NCBI GenBank assembly: GCA_021162245.1
Contig: JAGGZD010000056.1
Location: 1-35,390, forward strand
Direction: 5' to 3'
DNA length: 35,390 nt
From: Dehalococcoidia bacterium
GTDB taxonomy: Bacteria; Chloroflexota; Dehalococcoidia; GIF9; AB-539-J10
Part shown: positions 17,797 to 26,938 of the stretch, piece after piece
Numbering within the stretch: position 1 is the first letter of the stretch
Layout: the number at the start of each line of letters is the position of its first letter
Translations under genes and position numbers: made by a program
The notes under the pieces: generated by a model
Told to the model about the DNA's origin: nothing
Database searches by the model: none
Seen by the model: the letters and a program-made list of their open reading frames with translations, nothing else

Positions 17797-18291
17797 ATGC
17801 GTATTCTTGGCGTTGATCCTGGAACCATAAATCTGGGCTACGGCGTAGTGGACCTTAAAGAAGAAATGTCCATGGTGGATTGTGGAGTGTTGAACGCTTC
17901 TCATAAAGTTCCTGTAGAAGAAAGATTGCATCTGCTGTACACTGGGTTAGTTGAGGCTTTTGCCAGATACCAACCGGATGAAGTTGCCATAGAGGAGCCT
18001 TTTATAGGCCATAATGTACGTTCGGCATTTGCTATAGGCAGAGCACAGGCTATGGCAATTCTGGCAGCAGCCAACCAGCAATTGCCCATTTACTATTACT
18101 CGCCTACCCAGGTGAAGCAACAGGTGGCCGGCTATGGACAGAGTGATAAGCAACAGATGCAGGAAATGGTGAAGATGCAACTCGGGCTTTCGCAGGTGCC
18201 TCAGCCGTACGATGCTGCGGATGCTCTGGCTGTGGCTATTTGCCATATCCAACAGAGTCGACTTAACCGATGGCTGGCTGAAGTGCATTAA
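17797..18291 (+). CDS. ruvC: Holliday junction resolvase RuvC
   Basis: A 164-residue RuvC, normal length. It cuts four-way junctions made by RuvAB branch migration. The four acidic catalytic residues are recognisable: Asp7 in ILGVDPGT, Glu in VAIEEPF, and two Asp in YDAADALAVAICH. The conserved SPTQVKQQVAGYG region is present. It sits between yebC and ruvA with gaps of 4 and 1 bp, so the three form one operon. Confidence 0.97.
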   Translation: MRILGVDPGTINLGYGVVDLKEEMSMVDCGVLNASHKVPVEERLHLLYTGLVEAFARYQPDEVAIEEPFIGHNVRSAFAIGRAQAMAILAAANQQLPIYYYSPTQVKQQVAGYGQSDKQQMQEMVKMQLGLSQVPQPYDAADALAVAICHIQQSRLNRWLAEVH

Positions 18292-18292
18292 G

Positions 18293-18874
18293 ATGATAGC
18301 TACATTGAAAGGAAGGCTGGAATATCGCGGTGATAACTCGGTTATCGTCAATGTCGGTGGTATAGGCTTTCGCGTATATGCTCCTAGCTCGACTTTAAAT
18401 CAACTGGGCACTATCGGAGATGAAGCCTCACTTTATACGCATTTCCACTTGAGGGAAGATAATGCTTCGCTTTATGGATTTATATCTGAGAAGGAGCTGG
18501 TTTTATTCAGGGATATCATTTCTATCTCTGGCATTGGACCTAAGGTAGCACTGGCAGCTCTTTCTGCACTGGACCCGGAACAGCTTGTCATGGCTATCAG
18601 CACTGGCGATAGCGAGTTCATAAGCCAGGTGCCTGGCATCGGCAAAAAAATGGCTAATCGTATTGTGGTTGAACTCAAGGGCAAAGTGGATAAGCAGTGG
18701 AAAGAATCTGTCTTGCCTCTGACTACAGAAAATGCTGATGTTGTGTCCGCCTTAATCAGCCTTGGTTATTCCGTAAGGGAAGCTAGCCAGGCTGCCTCCA
18801 GGATCCCCACCTCTTCAGAGCTAAGCCTGGAGGAGAAGGTTAAACAAGCATTACAGCAACTGACTGGAGAATAA
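18293..18874 (+). CDS. ruvA: Holliday junction branch migration protein RuvA
   Basis: A 193-residue RuvA that binds Holliday junctions as a tetramer and recruits the RuvB motor. The track extends it to 18212 inside ruvC. The ATG at 18293 gives the standard N-terminus MIATLKGRLEYRG and lies 1 bp after the ruvC stop. Visible are the OB-fold, the acidic/HhH region ISGIGPKVALAALS and VPGIGKKMANRIVVELKGK, a linker, and a C-terminal RuvB-binding helix bundle (VVSALISLGYSVREASQAA). ruvB is not next to it: the following gene is a convergent transporter 1 bp away, so ruvB must lie elsewhere. Confidence 0.97.
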   Translation: MIATLKGRLEYRGDNSVIVNVGGIGFRVYAPSSTLNQLGTIGDEASLYTHFHLREDNASLYGFISEKELVLFRDIISISGIGPKVALAALSALDPEQLVMAISTGDSEFISQVPGIGKKMANRIVVELKGKVDKQWKESVLPLTTENADVVSALISLGYSVREASQAASRIPTSSELSLEEKVKQALQQLTGE

Positions 18875-18875
18875 G

Positions 18876-20504
18876 TTAGAGACGGGGATCGGTCGGCGGC
18901 TTCGATTTAATCATTCGTGCCATGACGATGGTCTGGATGGTGGACAAAAGGGCAAAGAACCATACCCATGCCGGGATGCCTATGAAAACGGGCTGAATAT
19001 TACCCCAGTTCCAGAAATCCATTGCCATGATGAATATTCCTGCCATCATGTAGAGATAAGGGTTGTGCAGCCATTTCGGCGCTTGGAATGCCAGCAGCCC
19101 TTCCCTCCACAGCATAACTGCGTGGGTTATCAGATAAACAGAGAAGACGACAATCATCACCCATATCACTGGCAGAAAAACTCCTGCTGAGAACAATCCG
19201 AGGTAAAACATGAGTAGTGTGCTCTCTCCCCAGACAATCGAAAGAATAGCGGCCAGGGAATAGACACGTTTGAAGTAAAGTCCGAACAATACAGTAGGAA
19301 AGAGAACGGCGAGTCCAGAAAATGTCTGAGTGGCAATCTGGAGGATGGTTGTCGGTGGTTTGTAAGCCAGTGCGAGACCAGCGAGGCTAATGAAAATAAT
19401 AAAAATCCGGCCGGTAACGCTGTTATGACTTTTCTGCTTACGTATAAGAGAAAATATGTCCCTGCTGAAAATCGAGCTTAAAGTCAGTAGTTGTGAATCC
19501 ATGGTCGACATGAGAGCGGCAATTCCCGCAGCTAGAATCAGTGCCGCCATGAAATCTCCGGAGATCGACGTGAGCATCATGGGAAGAATCTTATCGCTCT
19601 GCGTGCCTGCGAGGCCCGGAAAGGAAAGATGCCCCAGGACACCCATCGAAATTGGCAGAAAGAAGATAACCGTGCAGATAATCGGATAAAAGAGCATGGT
19701 ACGGGAAATGCTCAACTTGCTGTGGGCGGAGAAAAAGCGCTGGAAGAGCTGCGGGAACATGGGGTCACAGAAAAACCATAGCAAAATGTAACTGAACCAG
19801 ATGCCATAGCTGTATGTGTCGACTCCTCCCGGCCGGGAAAAGAGCTCCGGATTGGTGGCAAGGACTTTCTGGTTGGCGACAATGAAACCTCCATGGTGCT
19901 GCGCCACTATAATCAGTGCTACGAGCAGCAGCACTGCCATGAAGGCGCCCTGGAAAAGGTCGGTCCATACTACGGCCTTCAATCCTCCTCGAAGAGTGTA
20001 TAGCACAATGATAGCCGTGACCAGAATGCATCCATAAACATAGGGCAACCCCAGCAATTCCTCCAGCGCATACCCTGCTGACATGGGTTGCAGGGCCAGG
20101 TAGGGGATGGTAAAGACAATCATAACTATTGCGAAGAGAAGCGATAGAAATGGGCTATGGTAGAGAACATTGACCAGTTCAGATGGCGTGACTACATTCT
20201 TGTTGCGTCCAATTTCCCAGATTTTGCGTCCCAGTATCCAGAAGGTAAGCGCCATAAACCCTGTTCCGAATCCCATAATTGGGAAAAAGGCGTACCCATC
20301 CCGGTAACCGGCCCCGGAGGTTCCGAAAACCGTGAAGGCTGAGAAATTGGTGGCTACCATAGTTCCTAGGAGCATCACAGTTCCCAGCTTGCGGTCGGCC
20401 AGGAAATAGCTCTCAGGGGAGCACTTCCACTTTGTGTGCGCAAGCAGGCCGATAACCAGGACAACGAGAAAGTATGAGAGGAGCGTGAAAATCTTTAGTG
20501 TCAT
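18876..20504 (-). CDS. Sodium:solute symporter family (SSS) transporter
   Basis: A 542-residue membrane protein with about 13 hydrophobic helices. It has the LeuT-like SSS layout, with YFLADRKLGTVMLLGTMVATNFSAFTVFG near the N-terminus (sodium and substrate site region) and the family signature AAGIAALMSTMDSQLLTLSSIFSRD near residue 330. It imports an organic solute with sodium; the solute is not clear. The gene converges on ruvA with a 1-bp gap. It has a strong promoter at 20615-20643 and a leader hairpin with a U-tract, so premature termination in the leader may control it. Confidence 0.93.
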   Translation of the reverse strand: MTLKIFTLLSYFLVVLVIGLLAHTKWKCSPESYFLADRKLGTVMLLGTMVATNFSAFTVFGTSGAGYRDGYAFFPIMGFGTGFMALTFWILGRKIWEIGRNKNVVTPSELVNVLYHSPFLSLLFAIVMIVFTIPYLALQPMSAGYALEELLGLPYVYGCILVTAIIVLYTLRGGLKAVVWTDLFQGAFMAVLLLVALIIVAQHHGGFIVANQKVLATNPELFSRPGGVDTYSYGIWFSYILLWFFCDPMFPQLFQRFFSAHSKLSISRTMLFYPIICTVIFFLPISMGVLGHLSFPGLAGTQSDKILPMMLTSISGDFMAALILAAGIAALMSTMDSQLLTLSSIFSRDIFSLIRKQKSHNSVTGRIFIIFISLAGLALAYKPPTTILQIATQTFSGLAVLFPTVLFGLYFKRVYSLAAILSIVWGESTLLMFYLGLFSAGVFLPVIWVMIVVFSVYLITHAVMLWREGLLAFQAPKWLHNPYLYMMAGIFIMAMDFWNWGNIQPVFIGIPAWVWFFALLSTIQTIVMARMIKSKPPTDPRL

Positions 20505-20529
20505 TACTCAGCGCTCATGCCCTGTTTTG

Positions 20530-20573
20530 AAATAAAACAAAAGCCATTCCTCCCTCAAGGCTGGGATGGCTTT
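20530..20573 (-). terminator. Attenuator-like terminator hairpin in the symporter leader
   Basis: In the minus-strand transcript AAAGCCAT (20573-20566) pairs with ATGGCTTT (20547-20540) with a further inner CCC-GGG pairing. It is followed by TTTTGTTTTATTT. It lies between the strong promoter (20615-20643) and the symporter start (20504), with no minus-strand gene upstream, so it cannot be the terminator of a preceding gene. CTCAGG upstream could pair with the CCTTGAG of the hairpin loop region (one bulge) as a competing fold. No known riboswitch class was recognised. Confidence 0.6.
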
Positions 20574-20614
20574 CACCTGACATAACCTGAGTATTGCGTT
20601 TAGCTTATGTATGT

Positions 20615-20643
20615 ATCCTATCAATCTTGCAATTCCCTGTCAA
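20615..20643 (-). promoter_or_regulatory. Sigma70-type promoter of the symporter gene
   Basis: On the minus strand TTGACA (20643-20638), 17 nt, and TAGGAT (20620-20615). The transcript would start near 20607 and carry a leader of about 100 nt containing the attenuator-like hairpin. Confidence 0.7.
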
Positions 20644-20692
20644 CAAAAAAATACTCGTCTGCACACTATCGAGAGGAGACAATATCCCAGAA

Positions 20693-20728
20693 TTTGCCAG
20701 ACCCTTTGATAATACGAAAACTGGCAAA
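20693..20728. promoter_or_regulatory. Inverted repeat in the symporter-degV intergenic region
   Basis: TTTGCCAG (20693-20700) and CTGGCAAA (20721-20728) are exact complements with a 20-nt spacer, 44 bp before degV. The half-sites are 28 bp apart, close to three helical turns, compatible with a dimeric regulator. Which of the two divergent genes it would serve is unknown. Confidence 0.4.
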
Positions 20729-20771
20729 ATGCTCCAGACATGGGCTAAAATGCTGGGTAGGCTAGTGCATT

Positions 20772-21650
20772 ATGAGTAAAGTAGCCGTGGTTGTCGATAG
20801 CGTTGCCTCTCTGCCCACGGAGTTGGTAGGCAAGTATGATATTCATATAATTCCTGTTCGAGTTGCAGTTGACGGCAGGGTTTACCATGATACCGACGAG
20901 GATTTGCCTGCGGAGCTAATTCACCGGTTTCAAAAACTACCGCAGATTGATACTACCCCCTGGCCTCCAGAATTCTATTTCCAGGAATATAAGAAGCTGA
21001 GCCGTGAGGCTGATAACATAGTACACGTAGTTTGCTTTTCGCAGTTTACGGCAACGATTTCCCTTGCTAAAGCAGGAGCTATGATGGCGCAGGAAGCTAT
21101 TCCTCACTTAAAGGTAGAGGTGCTTGATTCCACCACAGTTGCCATGGCTCAGGGCTTCATTGCCCTGGCAGCGGCTCGGGCTGCTGCTGAAGGTAAGGAC
21201 ATAAGCCAGGTGGTCGAAGTTGCTGATGCTGTTAAATCGAGGGTAGATTCAATCTTCAGTTTTGACACGCTTGGCTATTTAGCTCGGACAAGGCGTATTA
21301 ACAAACTGGCATCATGGGCAAGTTCTTTGCTCAATGTGAAACCGGTTATCAGACTTTGCCAGGGAAAACTATATCCCGTGGCATTGACCAGGTCGAAACA
21401 GAAAGCGACAGAAAAGATCATTAACAGGTTGGGGAAACATGTCGATGGAGGAGAGGCGCTGCACGTTGCGGTGATGGAAGTGGGGCGTCCAGCAGAGGCT
21501 GAAGACCTGGCTGCTATAATTAAGGAGCGAGTTCGTCCTGTTGAACTTTACATAATATCCTTTACTCCGGTTATGCAGGCTGTGGCTGGCCCGTCTGGAC
21601 TTGGGATTGCTTTTTATGGAGGGGAGCAGAACTCTGATGCCTCAATTTAA
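20772..21650 (+). CDS. DegV family fatty-acid-binding protein
   Basis: A 292-residue DegV protein. The N-terminus [15 protein letters not shown] is the family start (VDSxxDLP), and the second lobe has [17 protein letters not shown] and [20 protein letters not shown], where the conserved Arg and Thr/Ser bind the fatty-acid carboxylate. Members such as FakB present fatty acids to the kinase FakA. No FakA partner is nearby. The last 14 bp overlap the preferred uvrB start, so the two genes are translationally coupled. The ribosome site is weak. Confidence 0.93.
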   Translation: MSKVAVVVDSVASLPTELVGKYDIHIIPVRVAVDGRVYHDTDEDLPAELIHRFQKLPQIDTTPWPPEFYFQEYKKLSREADNIVHVVCFSQFTATISLAKAGAMMAQEAIPHLKVEVLDSTTVAMAQGFIALAAARAAAEGKDISQVVEVADAVKSRVDSIFSFDTLGYLARTRRINKLASWASSLLNVKPVIRLCQGKLYPVALTRSKQKATEKIINRLGKHVDGGEALHVAVMEVGRPAEAEDLAAIIKERVRPVELYIISFTPVMQAVAGPSGLGIAFYGGEQNSDASI

Positions 21651-23631
21651 GCTTGTCTCTGATTTTCGGCTCACAGGTGACCAGGAACAGGCCGTGGACA
21701 AGCTGGTCGATGGCCTGGGAAAAGGCTATCGACAGCAGACTTTGATTGGCGTTACCGGTAGTGGCAAGACTTTCACCATGGCCAGTATAACGGCGAGAAT
21801 GCAAAAGCCGACTCTGGTTATTTGCCACAATAAAACACTGGCTGCCCAATTAGCCACGGAGTTCAGGGAATTCTTCCCGGAGAACGCTGTCGGATATTTT
21901 GTTAGCTACTATGATTACTACCAGCCAGAGGCTTATATTCCCAGCACTGATATTTATATTGAGAAAGAGAGTGATATAAATGAGGAGATTGATAAGCTGC
22001 GTCATGCAGCTACCAACGCTCTCTTTGAACGTCGTGACGTAATCATAGTGGCTTCAGTTTCGTGCATCTATAGCCTGGGTGAACCCGAGGAGTATCATAA
22101 TTTTGCCCTTACCGTTAAAAAGAATAGCTATTATGAGCGGAATGACCTGATCCGCCGCTTTGTGGATATGAGGTATGAGAGAAATGATTTTGAGCTTGGC
22201 AGGGGGAAATTCCGCATTCGAGGTGACACTGTAGAAATCCAGCCAGCCTATAAGGAAACTGCTATCAGGATAGAATTCTGGGGAGACGAAGTTGACCGCA
22301 TTGTAGATATTGATACTCTCACAGGTGAAATACTCACCCAATGTGAGCAGGTGGATATTTACCCCGCCAAGCATTTCGTTACTCCTCAGGATAAGCTGAC
22401 GGCAGCGATTGGCGATGTCAGGGTTGAGCTGAATGAGAGGTTAAAGGAGCTAAATGCTCGAGGCAAGGTATTGGAAGCACAGCGTCTTGAGTCGCGGACT
22501 AACTATGACATCGAAATGCTCCAAGAGGTGGGTTATTGCAGTGGGGTGGAGAATTACTCTCGCCATCTGCAACGCCGTGCTCCGGGAAGCACCCCCTGGA
22601 CATTGCTCGACTACTTTCCCCACGATTTCTTACTTTTCATAGATGAATCACATATGACTTTGCCGCAGATAAGAGGTATGTACCATGGTGATATGTCTCG
22701 GAAGCAAACCCTGATTGACTATGGCTTTCGTCTTCCCTCCGCCCTTGATAATCGCCCATTGAATTTTGAGGAGTTCAAGAGGCGCATTAACCAGGTTGTC
22801 TACGTTTCAGCTACCCCGAAACCATATGAATATGAACACAGCCAGCAGGTGGTTGAACAGCTAATTCGGCCTACAGGGTTGCTGGAACCTACTATAGAGA
22901 TTAAGCCAACGAAGGGGCAGATTGATGACCTCATTTACCAGATAAAAAACAGGGTGGATAAAAAGGAACGTTGCCTGGTGACGACTTTAACCAAGAGGAT
23001 GGCCGAAGATTTGAGTGACTACCTGAGGGAAATGGAGATAAAAACCCACTATCTGCACTCCGAGGTGAATACGCTGGAAAGGGTGGAAATCCTCCGCGAC
23101 CTTCGTCTGGGTGTCTATGATGTGGTTGTGGGCATTAATTTGCTTCGTGAAGGACTGGATTTGCCCGAGGTAAGCCTGGTGGCCATACTGGATGCTGATA
23201 AGGAAGGCTACCTGAGGTCGGAGGAAGCTCTTATCCAGACAATGGGGCGGTCTGCCAGGCATGTGAATGCTCATACCATAATGTATGCCGATACTATTAC
23301 CGCTTCCATGAGGAAAGCGATGGATGAAGTTTCCCGTCGGCGAAAAATCCAGGAAGTGTATAATAAGGAACATGACATAACACCACAAGGAATAAAGAAA
23401 GCAATCAAGGATATAAATGAGCAGGTCAGAACAGTGGCTGAAACTCGGATTCCCTACGTGGCTAACCCTCTTTCCAGGGAGGAGATGTCACGTCTTATAA
23501 AACAGCTCGAATCCCAGATGAAAAAGGCGGCGAAAAACCTGGAGTTCGAGAAAGCTGCTATGATTCGCGACCGCATCATCGAATTGAGGAAGGACGAGGA
23601 GGTAATTGGCCCTTTAACCAAATCTGGGTGA
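21637..23631 (+). CDS. uvrB: Excinuclease ABC subunit B
   Basis: A 664-residue UvrB, the helicase-like damage verifier of nucleotide excision repair. The track starts at 21601, but the ATG at 21637 behind GGAGGGG gives the usual start [20 protein letters not shown]. Walker A is GVTGSGKT, the beta-hairpin region is [12 protein letters not shown], the DEAD-like box is [10 protein letters not shown], and helicase motif VI is QTMGRSARH. The C-terminal UVR domain, which contacts UvrC, is seen as [15 protein letters not shown]. It overlaps degV by 14 bp. uvrA and uvrC are not in the window. Confidence 0.97.
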   Translation: MPQFKLVSDFRLTGDQEQAVDKLVDGLGKGYRQQTLIGVTGSGKTFTMASITARMQKPTLVICHNKTLAAQLATEFREFFPENAVGYFVSYYDYYQPEAYIPSTDIYIEKESDINEEIDKLRHAATNALFERRDVIIVASVSCIYSLGEPEEYHNFALTVKKNSYYERNDLIRRFVDMRYERNDFELGRGKFRIRGDTVEIQPAYKETAIRIEFWGDEVDRIVDIDTLTGEILTQCEQVDIYPAKHFVTPQDKLTAAIGDVRVELNERLKELNARGKVLEAQRLESRTNYDIEMLQEVGYCSGVENYSRHLQRRAPGSTPWTLLDYFPHDFLLFIDESHMTLPQIRGMYHGDMSRKQTLIDYGFRLPSALDNRPLNFEEFKRRINQVVYVSATPKPYEYEHSQQVVEQLIRPTGLLEPTIEIKPTKGQIDDLIYQIKNRVDKKERCLVTTLTKRMAEDLSDYLREMEIKTHYLHSEVNTLERVEILRDLRLGVYDVVVGINLLREGLDLPEVSLVAILDADKEGYLRSEEALIQTMGRSARHVNAHTIMYADTITASMRKAMDEVSRRRKIQEVYNKEHDITPQGIKKAIKDINEQVRTVAETRIPYVANPLSREEMSRLIKQLESQMKKAAKNLEFEKAAMIRDRIIELRKDEEVIGPLTKSG

Positions 23632-23714
23632 AGGAACAGTTTTTGAGCTCTTGTTTAACCGAACCACCCAGCTGGGCGACTGTGTTTTGAATGGTTTGCT
23701 TTGAACATCTACAC

Positions 23715-24989
23715 TCAGTCCTGGGTCTTCTCGCTTTGACTACTTTGCTTGTAGTATTGTTCTATAGCATGCAGACGCTGGAGCAATGTTGGGTGTGAAT
23801 AGTTGAGGAACACATAGAATGGGTGTGGTGTCAGGTTGGAGAGGTTATCGCTGGAGAGTTTCTTCAGTGCCTCTATAAGACTATGTGGTGCGCCTGCGGT
23901 CTCGGCGGCGAAGCGGTCTGCTTCGTATTCGTGGCGACGCGATATCACGCTCATCCCTAGTGAGAGCAGGAGCTCTATCGGTGTATAGAGCAAGCCAAAA
24001 AAGACGAAGCCTGTGTAAATAGAGGGTTGCTCTATGCCAAAGGCCTGGTATAACCCTACGCTGTGCAGGAAGATGGATAACAGGAAGAACAGGAACCCCG
24101 TGTGCAATATGCCGATTATCATCCCTTTCAGGATATGTTTCTTCTTGTAGTGCCCCACTTCGTGGGCTAGTATGGACACCATCTCGGGCACTGTTTGTTT
24201 CGCAATCAGGGTGTCATAGAGAGCGATGCGCTTGTTGTGTCCAAATCCAGTGAAGAAAGCGTTTGCCCTGGAGGAGCGTTTTGAACCATCCATGACGAAG
24301 ACGTTTTTCACAGGGAATTTAACCGAAGCAGCATAATTGAATATGGCGTCTCGCAACTCGCCGGACGCCATTGGGGTGAATTTATTGAACAGCGGCATGA
24401 TCCATGTCGGGGCGATAAATTGTACCACCAGGGAGTAAGCGGCTGCGGCTGCCCAGCAGTATAGCCAGGCATGTGCGCCACTGTGTTCGAAGAGTAGTAG
24501 AACGCAGGCAAGTAATGAGCCACCCAGCAGTGCCTCCAATCCAAGTTTCTTGAAAAGGTCCAGTATGAAGGTGCGTGGCGTGGTTCGATTGAAGCCGAAT
24601 CTTTCCTCGATTACGAAGGTGTCGTAAACGCTGAATGGCAGGCTGAGCAATGTGGAAGCCAGCGTCAGAATACCAATGTAGAGCAAGCCATTCACTAGAG
24701 GGGTGAAGCCCCATGATCGAACTAGCTGGTCGAGATAGTTGAAACCGCCGATAAACCAGAAGGCCAGCAGCACAACCAGCATGAAAGTGCTTTCGATGAT
24801 AGTGAAACGCGTATTTACGCGCGTATATTCCTGAGAGTTGTGATATTTCTGTGGCGCGTATATTCCTTCCAGTTCAGGAGGTAGTTCCAGCTTAAGAGCC
24901 TTGATGTTCAGCAGATTGGCAATTAGGTGCAGCACAAAATCTGCTATGAGAGCAACAATGATTATTATGAAAAAGTAATTTATCGTCAT
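23715..24989 (-). CDS. M48 family (Ste24-like) membrane metallopeptidase
   Basis: A 424-residue integral membrane zinc peptidase resembling CAAX prenyl protease 1 (Ste24). The zinc site is HEVGH in SILAHEVGHYKKKH, and the third ligand is the Glu of RRHEYEADRFAAE. Also present are the Ste24-type N-terminal membrane region with LPFSVYDTFVIEERFGFN and the NAFFTGFGHNKRIALYDTL strand before the active site. Full family length and motif order indicate an active enzyme. In bacteria such proteins are linked to membrane-protein quality control; the substrate is unknown. It converges with uvrB across an 83-bp gap. Confidence 0.95.
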   Translation of the reverse strand: MTINYFFIIIIVALIADFVLHLIANLLNIKALKLELPPELEGIYAPQKYHNSQEYTRVNTRFTIIESTFMLVVLLAFWFIGGFNYLDQLVRSWGFTPLVNGLLYIGILTLASTLLSLPFSVYDTFVIEERFGFNRTTPRTFILDLFKKLGLEALLGGSLLACVLLLFEHSGAHAWLYCWAAAAAYSLVVQFIAPTWIMPLFNKFTPMASGELRDAIFNYAASVKFPVKNVFVMDGSKRSSRANAFFTGFGHNKRIALYDTLIAKQTVPEMVSILAHEVGHYKKKHILKGMIIGILHTGFLFFLLSIFLHSVGLYQAFGIEQPSIYTGFVFFGLLYTPIELLLSLGMSVISRRHEYEADRFAAETAGAPHSLIEALKKLSSDNLSNLTPHPFYVFLNYSHPTLLQRLHAIEQYYKQSSQSEKTQD

Positions 24990-25259
24990 CTGTCAGTTAT
25001 GTTGTCTTCTGTTAATATGGCGGAGAGTGTCGGTTGTTTAGTATAGCTATTCTAGCAACGAATCTAAGATGCTGCAAACAGCAGGGGTAAAAAATGCTCA
25101 TTTTTCTAAAAAAAGACTTTCATTTTGCCATGTGATGTATGCGGTGCCAGTAGGCTGGATTCTGCCCTCATTCCGATTCAGGTTTTAGTTAGCTTGGACA
25201 CACAAGATTATTCTGGCTTAGAGAGAGAATTAAGCTATGTGCCAGGGGGGGGTGTGAAC
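24990..25259. other. Intergenic region before tRNA-Ala
   Basis: No supported ORF. It holds the start region of the M48 gene on the minus strand (a possible TATACT at about 25040 on that strand) and an eight-G run near 25245-25252. The tRNA promoter begins immediately to its right. I see no repeat or RNA gene in the rest. Confidence 0.5.
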
Positions 25260-25289
25260 TTGACCTGAAGTTTAAGGCATTGTTACAAT
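25260..25289 (+). promoter_or_regulatory. Promoter of tRNA-Ala
   Basis: TTGACC (25260-25265), 18 nt and TACAAT (25284-25289) place transcription start a few bases before the mature tRNA 5' end at 25299. The antisense tail of the serine recombinase gene ends within it. Confidence 0.6.
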
Positions 25290-26927
25290 GCAGCCTGAGG
25301 GGATATAGCTCAGTAGGGAGAGCGCTGCGTTCGCAACGCAGAGGTTGGGGGTTCGAATCCCCCTATCTCCACCAAGGGTTTCAATAGGTAGAACTCCTAT
25401 TTGGTCCTTTGTTTTTCTATTTGTTGGTAGCGGCAGGTTATAGTGTATTGTAACCTGCTTTTTGTTTACCTCTATCCGTTTGATAAATGAGCGCAGGAAA
25501 GCCTTTCTCTCAATGAAGTCAGCTTCTTCAAGCAAGCCACGCAGGTCTCGGGCATAGGTTTTCACTAGATCAATATTTACTTGTTCAACACCCGCAGCTA
25601 TCATCTCCGCTTCTATCTCAACTCTGGTCATACTGAGTTGGTCCTGGCGGACCTTCAGTTCTTTAATTCTGGGCGCCAGATCATCAAGTTGGAGTTTTCC
25701 CGTTTCCAGAGCATCATAAAGCCTGGATAACCTGGACCTAACATCCACAAGTTCAGCGTCAATAACATCCATGCGGCCTTTAAGCACAGATGAGTTAGAC
25801 TGTAGTTCCTCATTTACCAGCTTTACCAATTCCTCGAGGTTTTCATCGGTCAGCACTTTGGCCCGAAGCTGCTCTATTACAAGTTTTTCTAATTTGTCCT
25901 TTGGTAACATCCTGGCATCGCAGGCATCTTCACCTTGCTTGAAACTCTTAGAACAGAGATAATAAAAATATCTATGAGATTTGGCGCTATGTCCGACCAT
26001 GGCTGCGCCACAAGAGCAAAAGAGAATCCCACTAAGAAGATAGAAACTGGGTACAGTACGCGGGTGAGTAACCTGCGGCCTTTTCAAGGTCATCTTTCGT
26101 TGGACTAATTGGAAGGTTTCGGGATTGATAATAGCTGGCCAGGCATTCTGCACTCTTATTGGAGGCTCACTACTATGGATTGCTGGATGTCCTGGTCTTC
26201 CACCCCACACCAGTGTGCCACAATAAGCTTCGTTAGTAAGCACTTTATGAATAGTTCCTCGGCCCCATCGTTCACCCCTACTTGTACGCACGCCTTCCTT
26301 GTTCAAGGTTTTGGCAATCTCCTTACATCCTATGTCCTTTGCTGCCATGTCAAATATCCTTCGAATTGTGTGTACAGCTACGGAATCCTCAGCCTCGGGT
26401 TCAAGCTTGTTTCTGGTCTTTGTCCCGTCCGAGACGGCTATCTTACGGAAGCCATAAGGTGGCCTGCTACCATTAAAAAAGCCTCTGGAAGCGTTTTCTC
26501 TCATACCTCGCTTGATATCCTGCCCGAGTTTGGCACTGTAGAACTCGTCTATAGACTCAATTACTCCCTCGAGCAATCGGCCGGTAGGGCTATCATCCAG
26601 AGGTTCATTGACAGAAATGACATCGATACCCTTGTTGCGTAGCAGGGTTTTATAAGTAATAGAATCAGCCCGGCTACGAGAAAAGCGGTTCAATTTCCAT
26701 ACAACTATGGCTTCAAAGGGTGGCTCCTTAGTCTTTGCCAGAGCCATCATCTCTCTGAAAGCAGGCCTCGCTGCGCTCCTGCCGCTCTCAGCCTCATCGA
26801 CGAATTCCCGCACTACCTGGTGCCCATTTCTCGATGCATAATCTCTCAAGCTTCTAAGCTGGGCTGATATGGACAGATCGACATCCTGTCTGTCTGATGA
26901 TACTCTGGCATAAAATGCTACTTTCAT
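25272..26927 (-). CDS. Large serine recombinase (integrase of the mobile element)
   Basis: A 551-residue site-specific recombinase. The resolvase domain begins MKVAFYARVSSDRQ, with nucleophile Ser10 and partner Arg8, and continues with VWKLNRFSRSRAD. Then come the recombinase domain (PYGFRKI, then EIAKTLNKEGVRTSRGERW), a zinc ribbon (CSCGAAM...YYLCSK...CDAR) and a coiled coil (about 385-470). The track starts at 26996, but the ATG at 26927 with AGGAGG 6 nt upstream gives the family N-terminus. The final ~33 residues, from GGDRGIRTPNL to the stop, are the antisense of tRNA-Ala and its promoter, hence chromosome-encoded. In the excised form the tail would differ. It probably integrates and excises this element. 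It follows the gene at 26939 by 11 bp in one operon. Confidence 0.93.
   Translation of the reverse strand: MKVAFYARVSSDRQDVDLSISAQLRSLRDYASRNGHQVVREFVDEAESGRSAARPAFREMMALAKTKEPPFEAIVVWKLNRFSRSRADSITYKTLLRNKGIDVISVNEPLDDSPTGRLLEGVIESIDEFYSAKLGQDIKRGMRENASRGFFNGSRPPYGFRKIAVSDGTKTRNKLEPEAEDSVAVHTIRRIFDMAAKDIGCKEIAKTLNKEGVRTSRGERWGRGTIHKVLTNEAYCGTLVWGGRPGHPAIHSSEPPIRVQNAWPAIINPETFQLVQRKMTLKRPQVTHPRTVPSFYLLSGILFCSCGAAMVGHSAKSHRYFYYLCSKSFKQGEDACDARMLPKDKLEKLVIEQLRAKVLTDENLEELVKLVNEELQSNSSVLKGRMDVIDAELVDVRSRLSRLYDALETGKLQLDDLAPRIKELKVRQDQLSMTRVEIEAEMIAAGVEQVNIDLVKTYARDLRGLLEEADFIERKAFLRSFIKRIEVNKKQVTIHYNLPLPTNRKTKDQIGVLPIETLGGDRGIRTPNLCVANAALSLLSYIPSGCIVTMP
25299..25374 (+). tRNA. tRNA-Ala (anticodon CGC), 3' CCA encoded
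   Basis: A complete 76-nt cloverleaf: acceptor GGGGATA pairs with TATCTCC. This includes G3-U70, the identity pair for alanyl-tRNA synthetase. The D-arm is GCTC...GAGC, the anticodon stem CTGCG/CGCAG with loop TTCGCAA (anticodon CGC, reading GCG), and the T-arm GGGGG TTCGAAT CCCCC followed by ACCA. The tRNA is intact although a mobile element starts at its 3' end, so integration must have restored the 3' part. The recombinase ORF covers the entire tRNA on the other strand. Confidence 0.96.
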
Positions 26928-26938
26928 ATCTTCCTCCT

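Noticed and set aside
20530-20573. T-box leader before the symporter
   Set aside because: The hairpin resembles a T-box terminator, but the leader is only about 100 nt and lacks the GGTGGNACCGCG antiterminator sequence.
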